Below, piece after piece: positions 33,676 through 42,038 of a stretch of DNA of 64,000 nucleotides (position 1 is its first letter; each line of letters starts with the position of its first letter). The translations under genes and the position numbers were made by a program. The notes under the pieces are model-generated. The model saw only the letters and a list, made by a program, of their open reading frames with translations, did not search any database and had not been told where the DNA came from. Origin of the DNA: Flavonifractor sp. AGMB03687 (GTDB taxonomy: Bacteria > Bacillota > Clostridia > Oscillospirales > Oscillospiraceae); NCBI RefSeq assembly GCF_017811815.1, contig NZ_JADKZI010000002.1, positions 434,001 to 498,000 on the forward strand. Direction: 5' to 3'.

Positions 33676-34443
33676 ATGCTTCGTTTGATCCTCTCCGGCT
33701 GCAACGGCCGGATGGGCCGGGTGGTGGAGCACATCTGCGCCGCCCAGCCCGACCTGGAGATCGCCGCCGGCTTTGACCTGCTGGGCACCGGGGACCGGGA
33801 TTTCCCCGTCTACTCCTCCCCTGCCGACTTCAAGGCGGAGGCCGACGCCCTCATTGATTTCTCCTCCCCCGCCGCCCTGCCCGCTCTGCTGGAGTTCTGC
33901 ATGGAGCGGCACATTCCGGCGGTGCTGGCCACCACCGGCTACTCGGAGGAGCAGCTGGCCGCCATCGACCGTGCGGCTCAGGTCATTCCTATCTTCCGCT
34001 CCGCCAATATGTCCCTGGGCGTCAACGTGCTGCTGGCTCTGGTGAAGCAGGCGGCAGCGGCCCTGGGCAGCGACTACGACATTGAGATCGTGGAGAAGCA
34101 CCACAACAAGAAGGTGGATGCCCCCAGCGGCACCGCCCTCATGCTGGCCGACGCGGCGGCGGAGGTCCTCCCCTGGCAGCCGGACTACGTGTATGACCGC
34201 CACAGCGTCCGCAAGGCCCGGGAGCCCCGGGAGATCGGCATCAGCTCGGTCCGGGGCGGCGGCATCGTGGGGGACCACGACGTGATCTTTGCCGGTCGGG
34301 ATGAAGTCATCACCCTGAGCCACTCCGCAATGAGCCGTGAGGTCTTTGCCTCCGGCGCGGTGCGGGCCGCCCGGTTCCTGGCCGGTGTGGAGGCCCCCGG
34401 CCTCTACTCCATGACCGATCTGGTCCAGGCCACCCTTCTGTAA
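33676..34443 (+). CDS. dapB: 4-hydroxy-tetrahydrodipicolinate reductase
   Basis: 255 residues from ATG 33676; an ATG at 33667 touches the GGAAAGG ribosome site. Nucleotide motif LSGCNGRMGRVV, SANMSLGVN, and catalytic EKHHNKKVDAPSGTA near residue 140. It reduces the dapA product to tetrahydrodipicolinate, used for lysine, peptidoglycan and, through oxidation, dipicolinate of spores. Last gene of the operon, followed by a terminator. Confidence 0.97.
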   Translation: MLRLILSGCNGRMGRVVEHICAAQPDLEIAAGFDLLGTGDRDFPVYSSPADFKAEADALIDFSSPAALPALLEFCMERHIPAVLATTGYSEEQLAAIDRAAQVIPIFRSANMSLGVNVLLALVKQAAAALGSDYDIEIVEKHHNKKVDAPSGTALMLADAAAEVLPWQPDYVYDRHSVRKAREPREIGISSVRGGGIVGDHDVIFAGRDEVITLSHSAMSREVFASGAVRAARFLAGVEAPGLYSMTDLVQATLL

Positions 34444-34447
34444 CGAC

Positions 34448-34477
34448 AAAAAAGACCGCCCATTGGGCGGTCTTTTT
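34448..34477. terminator. Terminator between dapB and the AI-2E gene
   Basis: Stem AAAAGACCGCCCA/TGGGCGGTCTTTT with flanking A and T runs; serves both convergent genes. Confidence 0.85.
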
Positions 34478-34480
34478 GTT

Positions 34481-35674
34481 TTACTCTTCGTTCGGCGGAG
34501 TTTGAGCCTTGTCCTCTAGAGGATGGCCGTTGCCGTCGATCTTTTTGGCTTTCAGGCGGTTGTTGACCCACTCCCGCACCAGGGCATAGAGCACCGCGAA
34601 GGTGGGCACGCCCAGGATCATACCGGGGAAGCCAAACAGGCCGCCGCCGGTGACGATGGAGACCAGCACCCAGATGGCGGACAGGCCGGTGCTGTCGCCC
34701 AGGATCTTGGGGCCCAGGATGTTGCCGTCAAACTGCTGCAGGCCGATGACCAGGACGAAGAACCGCAGGGCGGCCCAGGGATCTACGATCACCAGAATGA
34801 ACAGACAGGGAATGGCGCCGATGATGGGGCCGAAGAAGGGAATCACGTTAGTGACGCCCACGGTGACGCTGACCAGCATGGGATAGGGGATGCGGAAGAT
34901 GGCGCACAGGATGAAGCAGAGCACGCCGATGATGGCGGAGTCGATGATCTTGCCGTTGATGAAGCCCACGAACACTTCGTTGGCGTGGCTGCAGATCTGC
35001 AGCAACCGGTCGGAGCACCGCTTGGGCAGGATAGCGTAGAGCAGCCGCTTCAGCTGGGGTACCAGCCGCCCCTTCCCCGCCAGCATGTAGACGGAGGAGA
35101 TGATGGCGGTAATGCCGGTGATCACGCCGTTGCCGATGGCGAAGCCCACGTCCACGATCTGGGGCAGGGCCTGGGCCACCTTGGCGCTGACATTGCTCAT
35201 CATGCTCTGGAAATCGCCCAGCGCGGTGTTGATCCCCTCGGAATCCAGGTCAAACTGCTCCGTCAGGTTCTGCACCAGCTGATTCAGGCCGTCCAGATAA
35301 TACTGCATATTGCCGGCCAGGTCCTTCACGCTCTGTACCACCTGAGGAATGATGAGTCCCAGCAGAATGGCCACCACGGCGAAGGCCAGCACGTACACCA
35401 GCAGGATGGACAGGCCCCGCTTGTATTTGGAATTGGCAAACAGCTTACGCTCAAAGAAGCACATGGGCGTATTGAGCAGATAGGCGATGGCAAAGCCCAC
35501 GATGAAGGGTGAGAGCACCCCTGTGAACTTGTCGATCCGGACGGTTACCACGTCGAAGTGGTTCAATCCCACATAAAACAGAATGGCAACCAGCAGAACA
35601 ATGAGCAGCTGGATGTGATTCCCGTCCAGGATGTACCACTTTTTCTTTTTCCCTTGATCCTCTTTGTCGGGCAC
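34481..35674 (-). CDS. AI-2E family transporter (PerM-like)
   Basis: 397 residues from GTG 35674, which follows AAAGGAGGAAA; the upstream ATG at 35731 adds a Cys-rich leader without a ribosome site. About eight membrane helices, with the family pattern VTVGVTNVIPFFGPIIGAIPC and GNILGPKILGDSTGLSAIWVL. Relatives export autoinducer-2 or act as Na+/H+ antiporters, so the substrate is uncertain. Monocistronic. Confidence 0.9.
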   Translation of the reverse strand: MPDKEDQGKKKKWYILDGNHIQLLIVLLVAILFYVGLNHFDVVTVRIDKFTGVLSPFIVGFAIAYLLNTPMCFFERKLFANSKYKRGLSILLVYVLAFAVVAILLGLIIPQVVQSVKDLAGNMQYYLDGLNQLVQNLTEQFDLDSEGINTALGDFQSMMSNVSAKVAQALPQIVDVGFAIGNGVITGITAIISSVYMLAGKGRLVPQLKRLLYAILPKRCSDRLLQICSHANEVFVGFINGKIIDSAIIGVLCFILCAIFRIPYPMLVSVTVGVTNVIPFFGPIIGAIPCLFILVIVDPWAALRFFVLVIGLQQFDGNILGPKILGDSTGLSAIWVLVSIVTGGGLFGFPGMILGVPTFAVLYALVREWVNNRLKAKKIDGNGHPLEDKAQTPPNEE

Positions 35675-35781
35675 GTTGGTTTCCTCCTTTGCAGCTTGCC
35701 ACACACAGTCTGCGGATGACCCGCAAAGCATATTGTATCATGGCTCTGCTGCCCCTGCAACGGGGATGATGTAAAAAACAG

Positions 35782-35818
35782 AAAAAGGGGACCGCCGCCC
35801 AGGCGGCGGTCCCCCCTG
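35782..35818 (-). terminator. Terminator after tyrS
   Basis: 13-bp perfect stem GGGGACCGCCGCC/GGCGGCGGTCCCC with a 2-nt loop; five A at left read as T on the minus strand. Confidence 0.85.
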
Positions 35819-35823
35819 CTTTC

Positions 35824-37053
35824 TTAGCCCTGAACAGAGGCCCGGTGGAACACTTTTTTACCCTTCTTGATCATGACGCCGTCGCCGGAGAGCTGCTCGG
35901 CAGTGACCGCGGTATTCACGTCGGTGACCTTCTGGCCGTCCAGCTCCACGCCACCCTGCTCGATGAGCCGGCGGGCCTCCTTCTTGGAGGGCACCAGGGA
36001 GCACTTGAGCATCAGATCCAGAATGCCGATGGAGCCGTCGGTGAGGTCGGCGGCCTCCAGGGTGGTGGAGGGCACGTTGCTCATGTCGCCGCCGCCCACG
36101 AACAGGGCCTTGGCGGCGTCCTGGGCCTTCTTGGCCTCCTCCTCGCCGTGGACCAGCTTGGTCAGCTCAAAGGCCAGGATCTCCTTGGCGGTGTTGAGCT
36201 GGCTGCCCTCCCACTTGTCCATCTCGTCGATCTGCTCCAGAGGCAGGAAGGTAAGCATCCGCAGGCACTTGAGCACGTCGCCGTCGCCCACGTTGCGCCA
36301 GTACTGGTAGAACTCGTAGGGGCTGGTCTTGTTGGGGTCCAGCCACACGGCGCCCTTGGCGGTCTTGCCCATCTTCTTGCCCTCGGAGTTGAGCAGCAGG
36401 GTGATGGTCATGGCGTGGGCGTCCTTGCCCAGCTTGCGGCGGATGAGCTCGGTGCCGCCCAGCATGTTGGACCACTGGTCGTCGCCGCCGAACTGCATGT
36501 TGCAGCCGTAGTGCTGGAACAGGTGGTAGAAGTCGTAGGACTGCATGATCATGTAGTTGAACTCCAGGAAGGACAGACCCTTCTCCATGCGCTGCTTGTA
36601 GCACTCGGCACGCAGCATGTTGTTGACGGAGAAGCAGGCGCCCACCTCACGCAGCAGCTCCACATAGTTGAGCTTGAGGAGCCACTCGGCGTTGTTGACC
36701 ATCTGGGCCTTGCCCTCGCCGAACTCGATGAACCGCTCCATCTGCTTCTTGAAGCAGTCGCAGTTGTGCTGGATGGTCTCGGTGGTCATCATCTGGCGCA
36801 TGTCGGAGCGGCCGGAGGGGTCACCCACCATGCCGGTGCCGCCGCCGATGAGGGCGATGGGCCGGTTGCCCGCCATCTGGAGCCGCTTCATCAGGCACAG
36901 GGCCATGAAGTGGCCCACGTGGAGGGAGTCGGCGGTGGGGTCAAAGCCGATGTAGAAGACGGCCTTGCCCTCGTTGATCATCTTGGAGATTTCCTCCTCA
37001 TTGGTGACCTGGGCAATGAGGCCGCGGGCCTTCAGTTCTTCGTAGCAAGTCAT
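35824..37053 (-). CDS. tyrS: Tyrosyl-tRNA synthetase
   Basis: 409 residues from ATG 37053 (AAGGAG at 7 nt; the ATG at 37059 is too close). Class I motifs: HVGH in [11 protein letters not shown] near residue 48 and KMGKT near 230 in place of KMSKS. The C-terminal S4 domain ([19 protein letters not shown]) binds tRNA. It lies behind a T-box leader with a UAC specifier and after a small zinc-ribbon gene, so both should rise when charged tRNA-Tyr falls. Confidence 0.96.
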   Translation of the reverse strand: MTCYEELKARGLIAQVTNEEEISKMINEGKAVFYIGFDPTADSLHVGHFMALCLMKRLQMAGNRPIALIGGGTGMVGDPSGRSDMRQMMTTETIQHNCDCFKKQMERFIEFGEGKAQMVNNAEWLLKLNYVELLREVGACFSVNNMLRAECYKQRMEKGLSFLEFNYMIMQSYDFYHLFQHYGCNMQFGGDDQWSNMLGGTELIRRKLGKDAHAMTITLLLNSEGKKMGKTAKGAVWLDPNKTSPYEFYQYWRNVGDGDVLKCLRMLTFLPLEQIDEMDKWEGSQLNTAKEILAFELTKLVHGEEEAKKAQDAAKALFVGGGDMSNVPSTTLEAADLTDGSIGILDLMLKCSLVPSKKEARRLIEQGGVELDGQKVTDVNTAVTAEQLSGDGVMIKKGKKVFHRASVQG

Positions 37054-37086
37054 GTTCATTCTCCTTTTATCTCAATGATGTTATGA

Positions 37087-37377
37087 TCAGTATAACCGCT
37101 TTCCGCAGTGGGGACACTTGGCGTCGTCCATGTCGTGGAGCTGGCCGCAGCCGGGACATGGGACCTGAGCGATGCCGCTTCCGTCCTCTTCCGGCGCTTC
37201 CACCGCATAGAGCTCCAGCTTTTTACACTGGCGGCAGCAGTAGATGTCTACGGTCAGCGCCCCGGACAGCAGGTTGTCCCACGCACCAAAGATCCAGCCA
37301 AACTGTCCCTTTTGGATACGCTCCTGTCCCACATGTCCCATCTCTCCGCCGCAGCGGAGACACACTTCCCGTTCCAT
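37087..37377 (-). CDS. Small zinc-ribbon protein in the Tyr T-box operon
   Basis: 96 residues from ATG 37377. Three CxxC pairs can be seen at the ends: CLRCGGEM at the N terminus, CCRQCKKLELY in the middle and CPGCGQLHDMDDAKCPHCGKRLY at the end; the middle reads GQFGWIFGAWDNLLSGALTVDIY. This matches the small family of clostridial proteins with an N-terminal nucleic-acid-binding zinc ribbon. Function unknown. It is the first gene after the T-box, with tyrS 34 nt downstream. A longer frame up to 37518 runs through the T-box antiterminator and is rejected. Confidence 0.8.
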   Translation of the reverse strand: MEREVCLRCGGEMGHVGQERIQKGQFGWIFGAWDNLLSGALTVDIYCCRQCKKLELYAVEAPEEDGSGIAQVPCPGCGQLHDMDDAKCPHCGKRLY

Positions 37378-37395
37378 ATAACGCCCCCTTTCATA

Positions 37396-37435
37396 CAAAA
37401 AGCCCTCTGTCCTTTCGGACAGAGGGCGTAAAAAC
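37396..37435 (-). terminator. T-box controlled terminator
   Basis: CGCCCTCTGTCC/GGACAGAGGGC followed by five T on the minus strand, directly after the antiterminator sequence. Confidence 0.9.
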
Positions 37436-37665
37436 GCGGTACCACCTCTGGTTCGCCCTTTCCTCGCGAAAAGAGCCTCATGCCGTGCCAACACACGGCG
37501 GCGCGATAACGGGCGCACCCGACACGGCCCTAGTAGGGGTCTTCCCCGTTCAGGCGGCTGCTCCAGGGTGTATTTCCCAGCCTGTCCCCTCCCCCTTTCA
37601 CCAAACCGGGGGCTCTCTGGGCGGGACGTGGGTCGGTACTTCTCCCTGTCATCGCAGTGTCATAT
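37436..37665 (-). ncRNA. T-box leader, tyrosine specifier
   Basis: On the minus strand the leader has CAGAGAGCC, GGTTTGGTGAAAGGGGG, the specifier loop GGGAAATACACCCTGGAG (UAC, Tyr codon) and the universal T-box AGAGGTGGTACCGCG that pairs with uncharged tRNA ends. The specifier agrees with the downstream tyrS. It accounts for most of the 330-base gap between the zinc-ribbon gene and the SnoaL gene. Confidence 0.95.
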
Positions 37666-37673
37666 TGAGATGG

Positions 37674-37702
37674 ATTATAGAATATCTTTTGCCGTTTGTC
37701 AA
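37674..37702 (-). promoter_or_regulatory. SigA promoter of the T-box/tyrS operon
   Basis: Consensus TTGACA, 17 nt, TATAAT on the minus strand, starting 5 nt after the SnoaL gene. Confidence 0.9.
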
Positions 37703-37706
37703 GAGC

Positions 37707-38075
37707 TCAGAACAGGCCGTTGTCATGCATGGGGACGATGCCGCCCACGTCATGCTCTACGCAGTCCCAGTGCTCGGCCAGCTTGCCGTCCTGGAGCCGG
37801 TAGAGGTCGAAGACCTTGTTGATGGTGCCGTTGCCCTCCATGGTGCACTTGAAGAAGACGCACACCAGGTCCCCGTCTTCCAGAATGTGCTTGATCTCCA
37901 TGTGGGGCTTCATCTGGAAAAAGCCGTTGGCAAACTGCCGGAAGCCCTCCCGGCCGCTGGCGGCATTGGGGTTGTGCTGGATGTAGTCCTCCCGCATGTA
38001 GTCGTCCAGCTTGCTCAGGTCGTGGGCGTTGAACACCTCTTCGTAAAACTTCAGGACGATCTCCTTGTTGGTCAT
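37707..38075 (-). CDS. SnoaL-like (NTF2 fold) protein
   Basis: 122 residues, a single NTF2-like domain: N-terminal helices (NKEIVLKFYEEVFNAHDLSKLDDYM), then YIQHNPNAASGREGF and MEIKHILEDGDLVCVFFKCTMEG strands and a final VFDLYRLQDGKLAEHWDCVE. It resembles predicted ester cyclases (COG4922). The catalytic His and Asp expected of cyclases (IQHNP and HWD) are present, but the substrate is unknown. It lies between recN and the tyrS promoter, 73 nt after recN. Confidence 0.85.
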   Translation of the reverse strand: MTNKEIVLKFYEEVFNAHDLSKLDDYMREDYIQHNPNAASGREGFRQFANGFFQMKPHMEIKHILEDGDLVCVFFKCTMEGNGTINKVFDLYRLQDGKLAEHWDCVEHDVGGIVPMHDNGLF

Positions 38076-38148
38076 ACCGGTCTCCCCTTTCGTTTCTTTG
38101 CAGGGGCAGATCGCTGACCCGTCCTGCAGGTTCTCAACTTAACAAAAC

Positions 38149-39846
38149 TTAGCTTTTGTGCAGTCGCTTGTACTCGTCCGCGCTGTCCAGCAGCTCCTCG
38201 GCGGCGCCCAGGGTGGCGTCGGTGATATGCTCGCCGGAGGTGAGCCGGGCTAGCTCCTCGCAGCGGCGCTGGCGGGTCAGGCGCTCCACCTGGGTGTAGG
38301 TGCGGCCGTCCCGCTCCCCCTTCTCCACCGAGAAATGGACGTGGGCCATGGCGGCCAGCTGAGGCAGATGGGTAACGCACAGCACCTGCTTGGTGCGGGC
38401 CACGTCGGCCAGCTTCTCGGCCACCTTCTGGGCAGCCCGGCCGGACACGCCGGTGTCCACCTCGTCAAAGACCATGGTACCCACCTGGTCGTTCTCGGCC
38501 AGTACGTTTTTCAGGGCCAGCATGATGCGGGCCAGCTCACCGCCGGAGGCGATCTTCTGGATGGGCTTCAAATCCTCGCCCACGTTGGCAGACATGAGGA
38601 ACTGCACCTCGTCCATGCCGGTGTCGTCCATGGCGAACTCCCCCGGCTTGGGCTGAAACTCCACCATGAACCGGACTTTCGGCATGTCCAGCTGGGCCAA
38701 TTCACTCTGAATGCGCTGCTCCAGAGCCTTGGCCGCTGTTTTTCGAACTTCGGTCAGGGCCTGCCCCGCCTTCTGGGCGTCGGCCAGTGCCTTGGTCTTC
38801 TCCTTCTCCAGCCGGGCGATGGTGTCGGTGGAGAACTGGATCTCATCCAGCTCCTTTTTGCAGCGGTCCAGGTAGTCCAGCATCTCCTCCACCGAGCCGC
38901 CGTACTTCTTTTTCAGCCGGTGGAGCACGTCCAACCGGCTCTCGATCTGGTCCAGCTCCCCCGGCTCGAAGTCGAAGGCGTCCCGCAGATCCCGGATCTG
39001 CTCGGCAATGTCGTCGGCAGCGCACCGGACCTCGGTGAGCTTTTCCAACAGCTCGGCGGCCTGGGTACTGATACGGGCCGCGCTGTGGAGGGACTGCTCC
39101 GCCTCCCCCAGCATGGCGGCGGCTCCCTCCCGCTCATCGTCGCCGGACAGGGCCAGATGGGCCCCCTCTACGCTCTCCATCAGCTTGCCGGCATTGCGCA
39201 GCAGGTCCCGACGGCCGGTGAGCTCCTCCTCCTCCCCGCTGCGCAGCTCGGCCCGCTCCAGCTCGCCGATCTGGAACTCCAGGCTGTCGATGCGGCGGGC
39301 CTTCTCCGCCTCGTCCATCTGGAGGGCGGAGATCTCCCGGCGGATGGCGGCCAGCCGGTTGTAGGCGGTGCGAAACCGCTCCAGGTCGGCCCCGGTGTCC
39401 CCGAAGCCATCCAGGTAGTCCAGGTGACACCGCTCATCCAGCAGCTGCTGCCCGTCGTGCTGGCCGTGGATGTTGAGCAGAAGACGGCCCAGCTGACGCA
39501 GCTGGGACACGGTGATGAGCCGGCCGTTAATGCGGCAGATGTTCTTGCCGTCGGGCTGAATCTCCCGCTGAATGAGGAGGTTGCCGTCCTCGTCGGGACC
39601 CACGCCGTTCTCCCGGAACCAGTCCAGGGCCGGCAGGCCGGTAAACACGGCGTTGACCAGGGCGGACTTGGCCCCGGTACGGATCAGGTCCCGGCTGGTC
39701 CGCTCTCCGATGATGGCCCCGATGGCGTCCACCACGATGGACTTGCCCGCGCCGGTCTCGCCGGTGAGGGCATTGAAGCCCTTGTCAAACTGGATGTCCG
39801 CCGCCTGGATCACCGCAATATTCTCAATGTGAAGCAAAGAAAGCAT
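38149..39846 (-). CDS. recN: DNA repair protein RecN
   Basis: 565 residues. SMC-like ATPase: Walker A ALTGETGAGKSIVVDAIGAI near residue 30; long coiled coils in the middle; the ABC signature LKPIQKIASGGELARIMLALK and Walker B TMVFDEVDTGVSGRAAQKV in the last third. It acts early at double-strand breaks. ATG 39846 (MLSLLHIENIAV) is preferred to 39858. The argR-recN order is that of Bacillus; a strong hairpin stands between the two. Confidence 0.96.
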   Translation of the reverse strand: MLSLLHIENIAVIQAADIQFDKGFNALTGETGAGKSIVVDAIGAIIGERTSRDLIRTGAKSALVNAVFTGLPALDWFRENGVGPDEDGNLLIQREIQPDGKNICRINGRLITVSQLRQLGRLLLNIHGQHDGQQLLDERCHLDYLDGFGDTGADLERFRTAYNRLAAIRREISALQMDEAEKARRIDSLEFQIGELERAELRSGEEEELTGRRDLLRNAGKLMESVEGAHLALSGDDEREGAAAMLGEAEQSLHSAARISTQAAELLEKLTEVRCAADDIAEQIRDLRDAFDFEPGELDQIESRLDVLHRLKKKYGGSVEEMLDYLDRCKKELDEIQFSTDTIARLEKEKTKALADAQKAGQALTEVRKTAAKALEQRIQSELAQLDMPKVRFMVEFQPKPGEFAMDDTGMDEVQFLMSANVGEDLKPIQKIASGGELARIMLALKNVLAENDQVGTMVFDEVDTGVSGRAAQKVAEKLADVARTKQVLCVTHLPQLAAMAHVHFSVEKGERDGRTYTQVERLTRQRRCEELARLTSGEHITDATLGAAEELLDSADEYKRLHKS

Positions 39847-39865
39847 AAAGGCCACCACCTTAGCA

Positions 39866-39889
39866 GACCCGCGCCCTCGGGCGCGGGTC
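39866..39889 (-). other. Strong hairpin between argR and recN
   Basis: 11-bp perfect stem GACCCGCGCCC/GGGCGCGGGTC with a 2-3-nt loop and no T run, so more likely an RNA stability or processing element than a terminator. Confidence 0.55.
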
Positions 39890-39900
39890 AGATATGGATC

Positions 39901-40353
39901 TTATTTCAGCATGGCGTGGATCTCGTTGCAGAACTCCGCCGCATCCTCATTGGTGCGCATAATGAGAATGGCGGTGTCGTCGCCTGCCAGACTGCCCACC
40001 AGGCTGGGAATATCCATGCCGTCAATGGCGGCGCAGGCCGCCGAGGCCAGGCCGGGCATGGTCTTGAGTACCACGATGTTCTGAGCCACATCGAAGGAGG
40101 TGACACCCTCCTTGAAGATGGTGCGCAGCCGGCCGGCGATGTTCAGGGAGGCCTTCCGCTCCGAAACGGCGTACCGATAGGTACCGTACCCGGTCAGCTC
40201 CTTGATGAGATGGAGCTCTTTGATGTCCCGGGAAATGGTGGCCTGGGTGGACTGCACGCCTCTGGCCCGCAGTTCGGTCAGAAGCTGGTCCTGGGTGTCC
40301 ACATCCTGCTCTGCAATGATTCGCAAAATCTCCTGCTGCCGTTTCGCCTTCAT
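39901..40353 (-). CDS. argR: Arginine repressor ArgR
   Basis: 150 residues. N-terminal winged helix with TQATISRDIKELHLIKE; C-terminal hexamerisation and arginine-binding domain with GMDIPSLVGSLAGDDTAILIM. It senses arginine and controls its synthesis and breakdown. No arginine genes are in the window; the recN-argR-tlyA-nadK group is the ancestral Firmicute setting. It starts 4 nt downstream of nadK. Confidence 0.95.
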   Translation of the reverse strand: MKAKRQQEILRIIAEQDVDTQDQLLTELRARGVQSTQATISRDIKELHLIKELTGYGTYRYAVSERKASLNIAGRLRTIFKEGVTSFDVAQNIVVLKTMPGLASAACAAIDGMDIPSLVGSLAGDDTAILIMRTNEDAAEFCNEIHAMLK

Positions 40354-40356
40354 GGC

Positions 40357-41220
40357 TTACGCACCTCCCAATTTGTGATTCAAGATCTCATAGAAAGTCC
40401 GGCCGGTGACCCGGACCAGTCTGGTTTTAGATTTGGATACCTTGGCTTCCACCACGTCGCCTCCGTTGAGCTTGAAGGCCTTGCCTCCGTCCACCGATAG
40501 GAAGGCGGTCTTGCGGGCCATCCGCCCCAGCTTGATGGACACCGTCCGCTCATGACCCAGCACGAAGGACCGGGCGGACAGAGCGTGGGGGCAGATGGGG
40601 GTCACGATGATGTTCTCCGCCGTGGGCTCCACGATGGGTCCGCCCGCCGACATGGAGTAGGCGGTGGAGCCCGTGGGGGTGGAGATGACCACGCCGTCAG
40701 CAGACATCTTGGTGATGGTGGTCTTGTCCCCCAGCACCTCCAGGTCCACCACCCGGGCCACGGCGCCCTTGGTGAGGGCGGCGTCGTTGAGGGCGATGTC
40801 GGAGTAGATCACCTTGCCGTCCCGGCGCACTGTCACGTCCAGCATCATCCGCCGCTCCACGTCGTACTTACCGGCGGGCAGCTTGGAGAGCATGGACAGC
40901 TCCCCCAGCTCCAGCTCCGCCATAAAGCCCACACTGCCCAGGTTGACACCCAGAATGGGCACATTGAACTGGTTAGCGTCCTTGGCGGCGTGGAGGATGG
41001 TGCCGTCCCCGCCGAAGCACACCAGGATATCGGCGCTCTTCAGCTCCTCCTCGGTCTGCTTGAACTGGATGTGCTTGGGGAACTCCACGTTGCTCCCTTC
41101 CACAGAGAAAGGCAGGCAGATGGCGGTTTCCACTCCCGCCGCCTTCAGAATCTTTTCCGCCGCCTGTGCGGCCTTCAATCCCCGGTCCCGATAGGGGTTG
41201 GGGCTCAGTACTACCTTCAT
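40357..41220 (-). CDS. nadK: NAD kinase
   Basis: 287 residues. The GGDG motif is in LVCFGGDGTILHA near residue 70; GVNLGSVGFMAEL near 97, and the NAD-site STPTGSTAYSMSAGGP near 175. It phosphorylates NAD to NADP. The start codon shares a base with the stop of tlyA, showing coupling. Confidence 0.96.
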   Translation of the reverse strand: MKVVLSPNPYRDRGLKAAQAAEKILKAAGVETAICLPFSVEGSNVEFPKHIQFKQTEEELKSADILVCFGGDGTILHAAKDANQFNVPILGVNLGSVGFMAELELGELSMLSKLPAGKYDVERRMMLDVTVRRDGKVIYSDIALNDAALTKGAVARVVDLEVLGDKTTITKMSADGVVISTPTGSTAYSMSAGGPIVEPTAENIIVTPICPHALSARSFVLGHERTVSIKLGRMARKTAFLSVDGGKAFKLNGGDVVEAKVSKSKTRLVRVTGRTFYEILNHKLGGA

Positions 41221-42038
41221 TATCCGGCTCCTTCCAGGGCCGCGTGGGAAGCCTCCACCAGGGCCGCCGGATCACCAGCCCAGGGCGTTCCGCCCCCGCC
41301 GGCCAGCAGGTGTCCCAGGTATTCAATGTTGCCCTCGGGTCCTCTGATTGGTGAAAAGGTCATGTCCTTTACGGTAAAGTCCGCTTCAGCGGCATGACCG
41401 AGAAAATTCTGAATGACTTCCAGGTGGACGGCGGGGTCCCGCACCACGCCCTTCTTGCCTACCTTTTCCCGTCCGGCCTCAAACTGAGGCTTGACAAGGC
41501 AAACGACTTGCCCATTCTCCTTCAGCAAGCCGCGCAGAGCGGGCAGGATCAGCTTCAGGGAGATGAAGGACACATCCACGCTGGCAAAGTCCAGCTCATC
41601 GGGGATCTGCTCATGGGTCAAGTAGCGGGCGTTGGTGCGCTCCAGGCACACCACCCGTTCGTCGCTGCGCAGGGACCAGGCCAGCTGGCCATAGCCCACG
41701 TCCACGGCATACACCTTCACCGCGCCGTTTTGCAGCATGCAGTCGGTAAAGCCGCCGGTGGAGGCGCCGATGTCGCCGCACACCGCCCCGTCCAGGTGGA
41801 TGCCCTCAAAGGTCTTCATGGCCTTCTCCAGCTTCAGGCCGCCCCGGCTCACATAGGCTAGAGTCTGGCCCCGCACCTCGATGTGGGCGTCTTCGGGGAT
41901 CTGGGCCCCGGCCTTGTCCACCTTCTGCTCTTTTACATAGACCTGGCCGCTCATGATGATGGCCTGGGCCCGCTGACGGCTCTCCGCCAGACCCTGCTCC
42001 ACCATCAGCACATCCAGTCTTTTTTTAACGATTGCCAT
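41220..42038 (-). CDS. TlyA family RNA methyltransferase
   Basis: 272 residues. N-terminal S4 domain (KRLDVLMVEQGLAESRQRAQAIIMSGQVYV) then a Rossmann methyltransferase with CGDIGASTGGFTDCML. TlyA proteins 2'-O-methylate 16S and sometimes 23S rRNA; the haemolysin label is historical. The start overlaps the 3' end of dxs by 14 nt. Confidence 0.93.
   Translation of the reverse strand: MAIVKKRLDVLMVEQGLAESRQRAQAIIMSGQVYVKEQKVDKAGAQIPEDAHIEVRGQTLAYVSRGGLKLEKAMKTFEGIHLDGAVCGDIGASTGGFTDCMLQNGAVKVYAVDVGYGQLAWSLRSDERVVCLERTNARYLTHEQIPDELDFASVDVSFISLKLILPALRGLLKENGQVVCLVKPQFEAGREKVGKKGVVRDPAVHLEVIQNFLGHAAEADFTVKDMTFSPIRGPEGNIEYLGHLLAGGGGTPWAGDPAALVEASHAALEGAG

Noticed and set aside
37378-37518. Longer start for the zinc-ribbon gene in the tyrS operon
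   Set aside because: It runs through the T-box antiterminator and terminator.
38335-40500. A 721-codon plus-strand frame over recN and argR
   Set aside because: Antisense shadow across two clear genes, with no domain pattern. The same applies to 19526-21055, 54880-56100 and 57054-58388.
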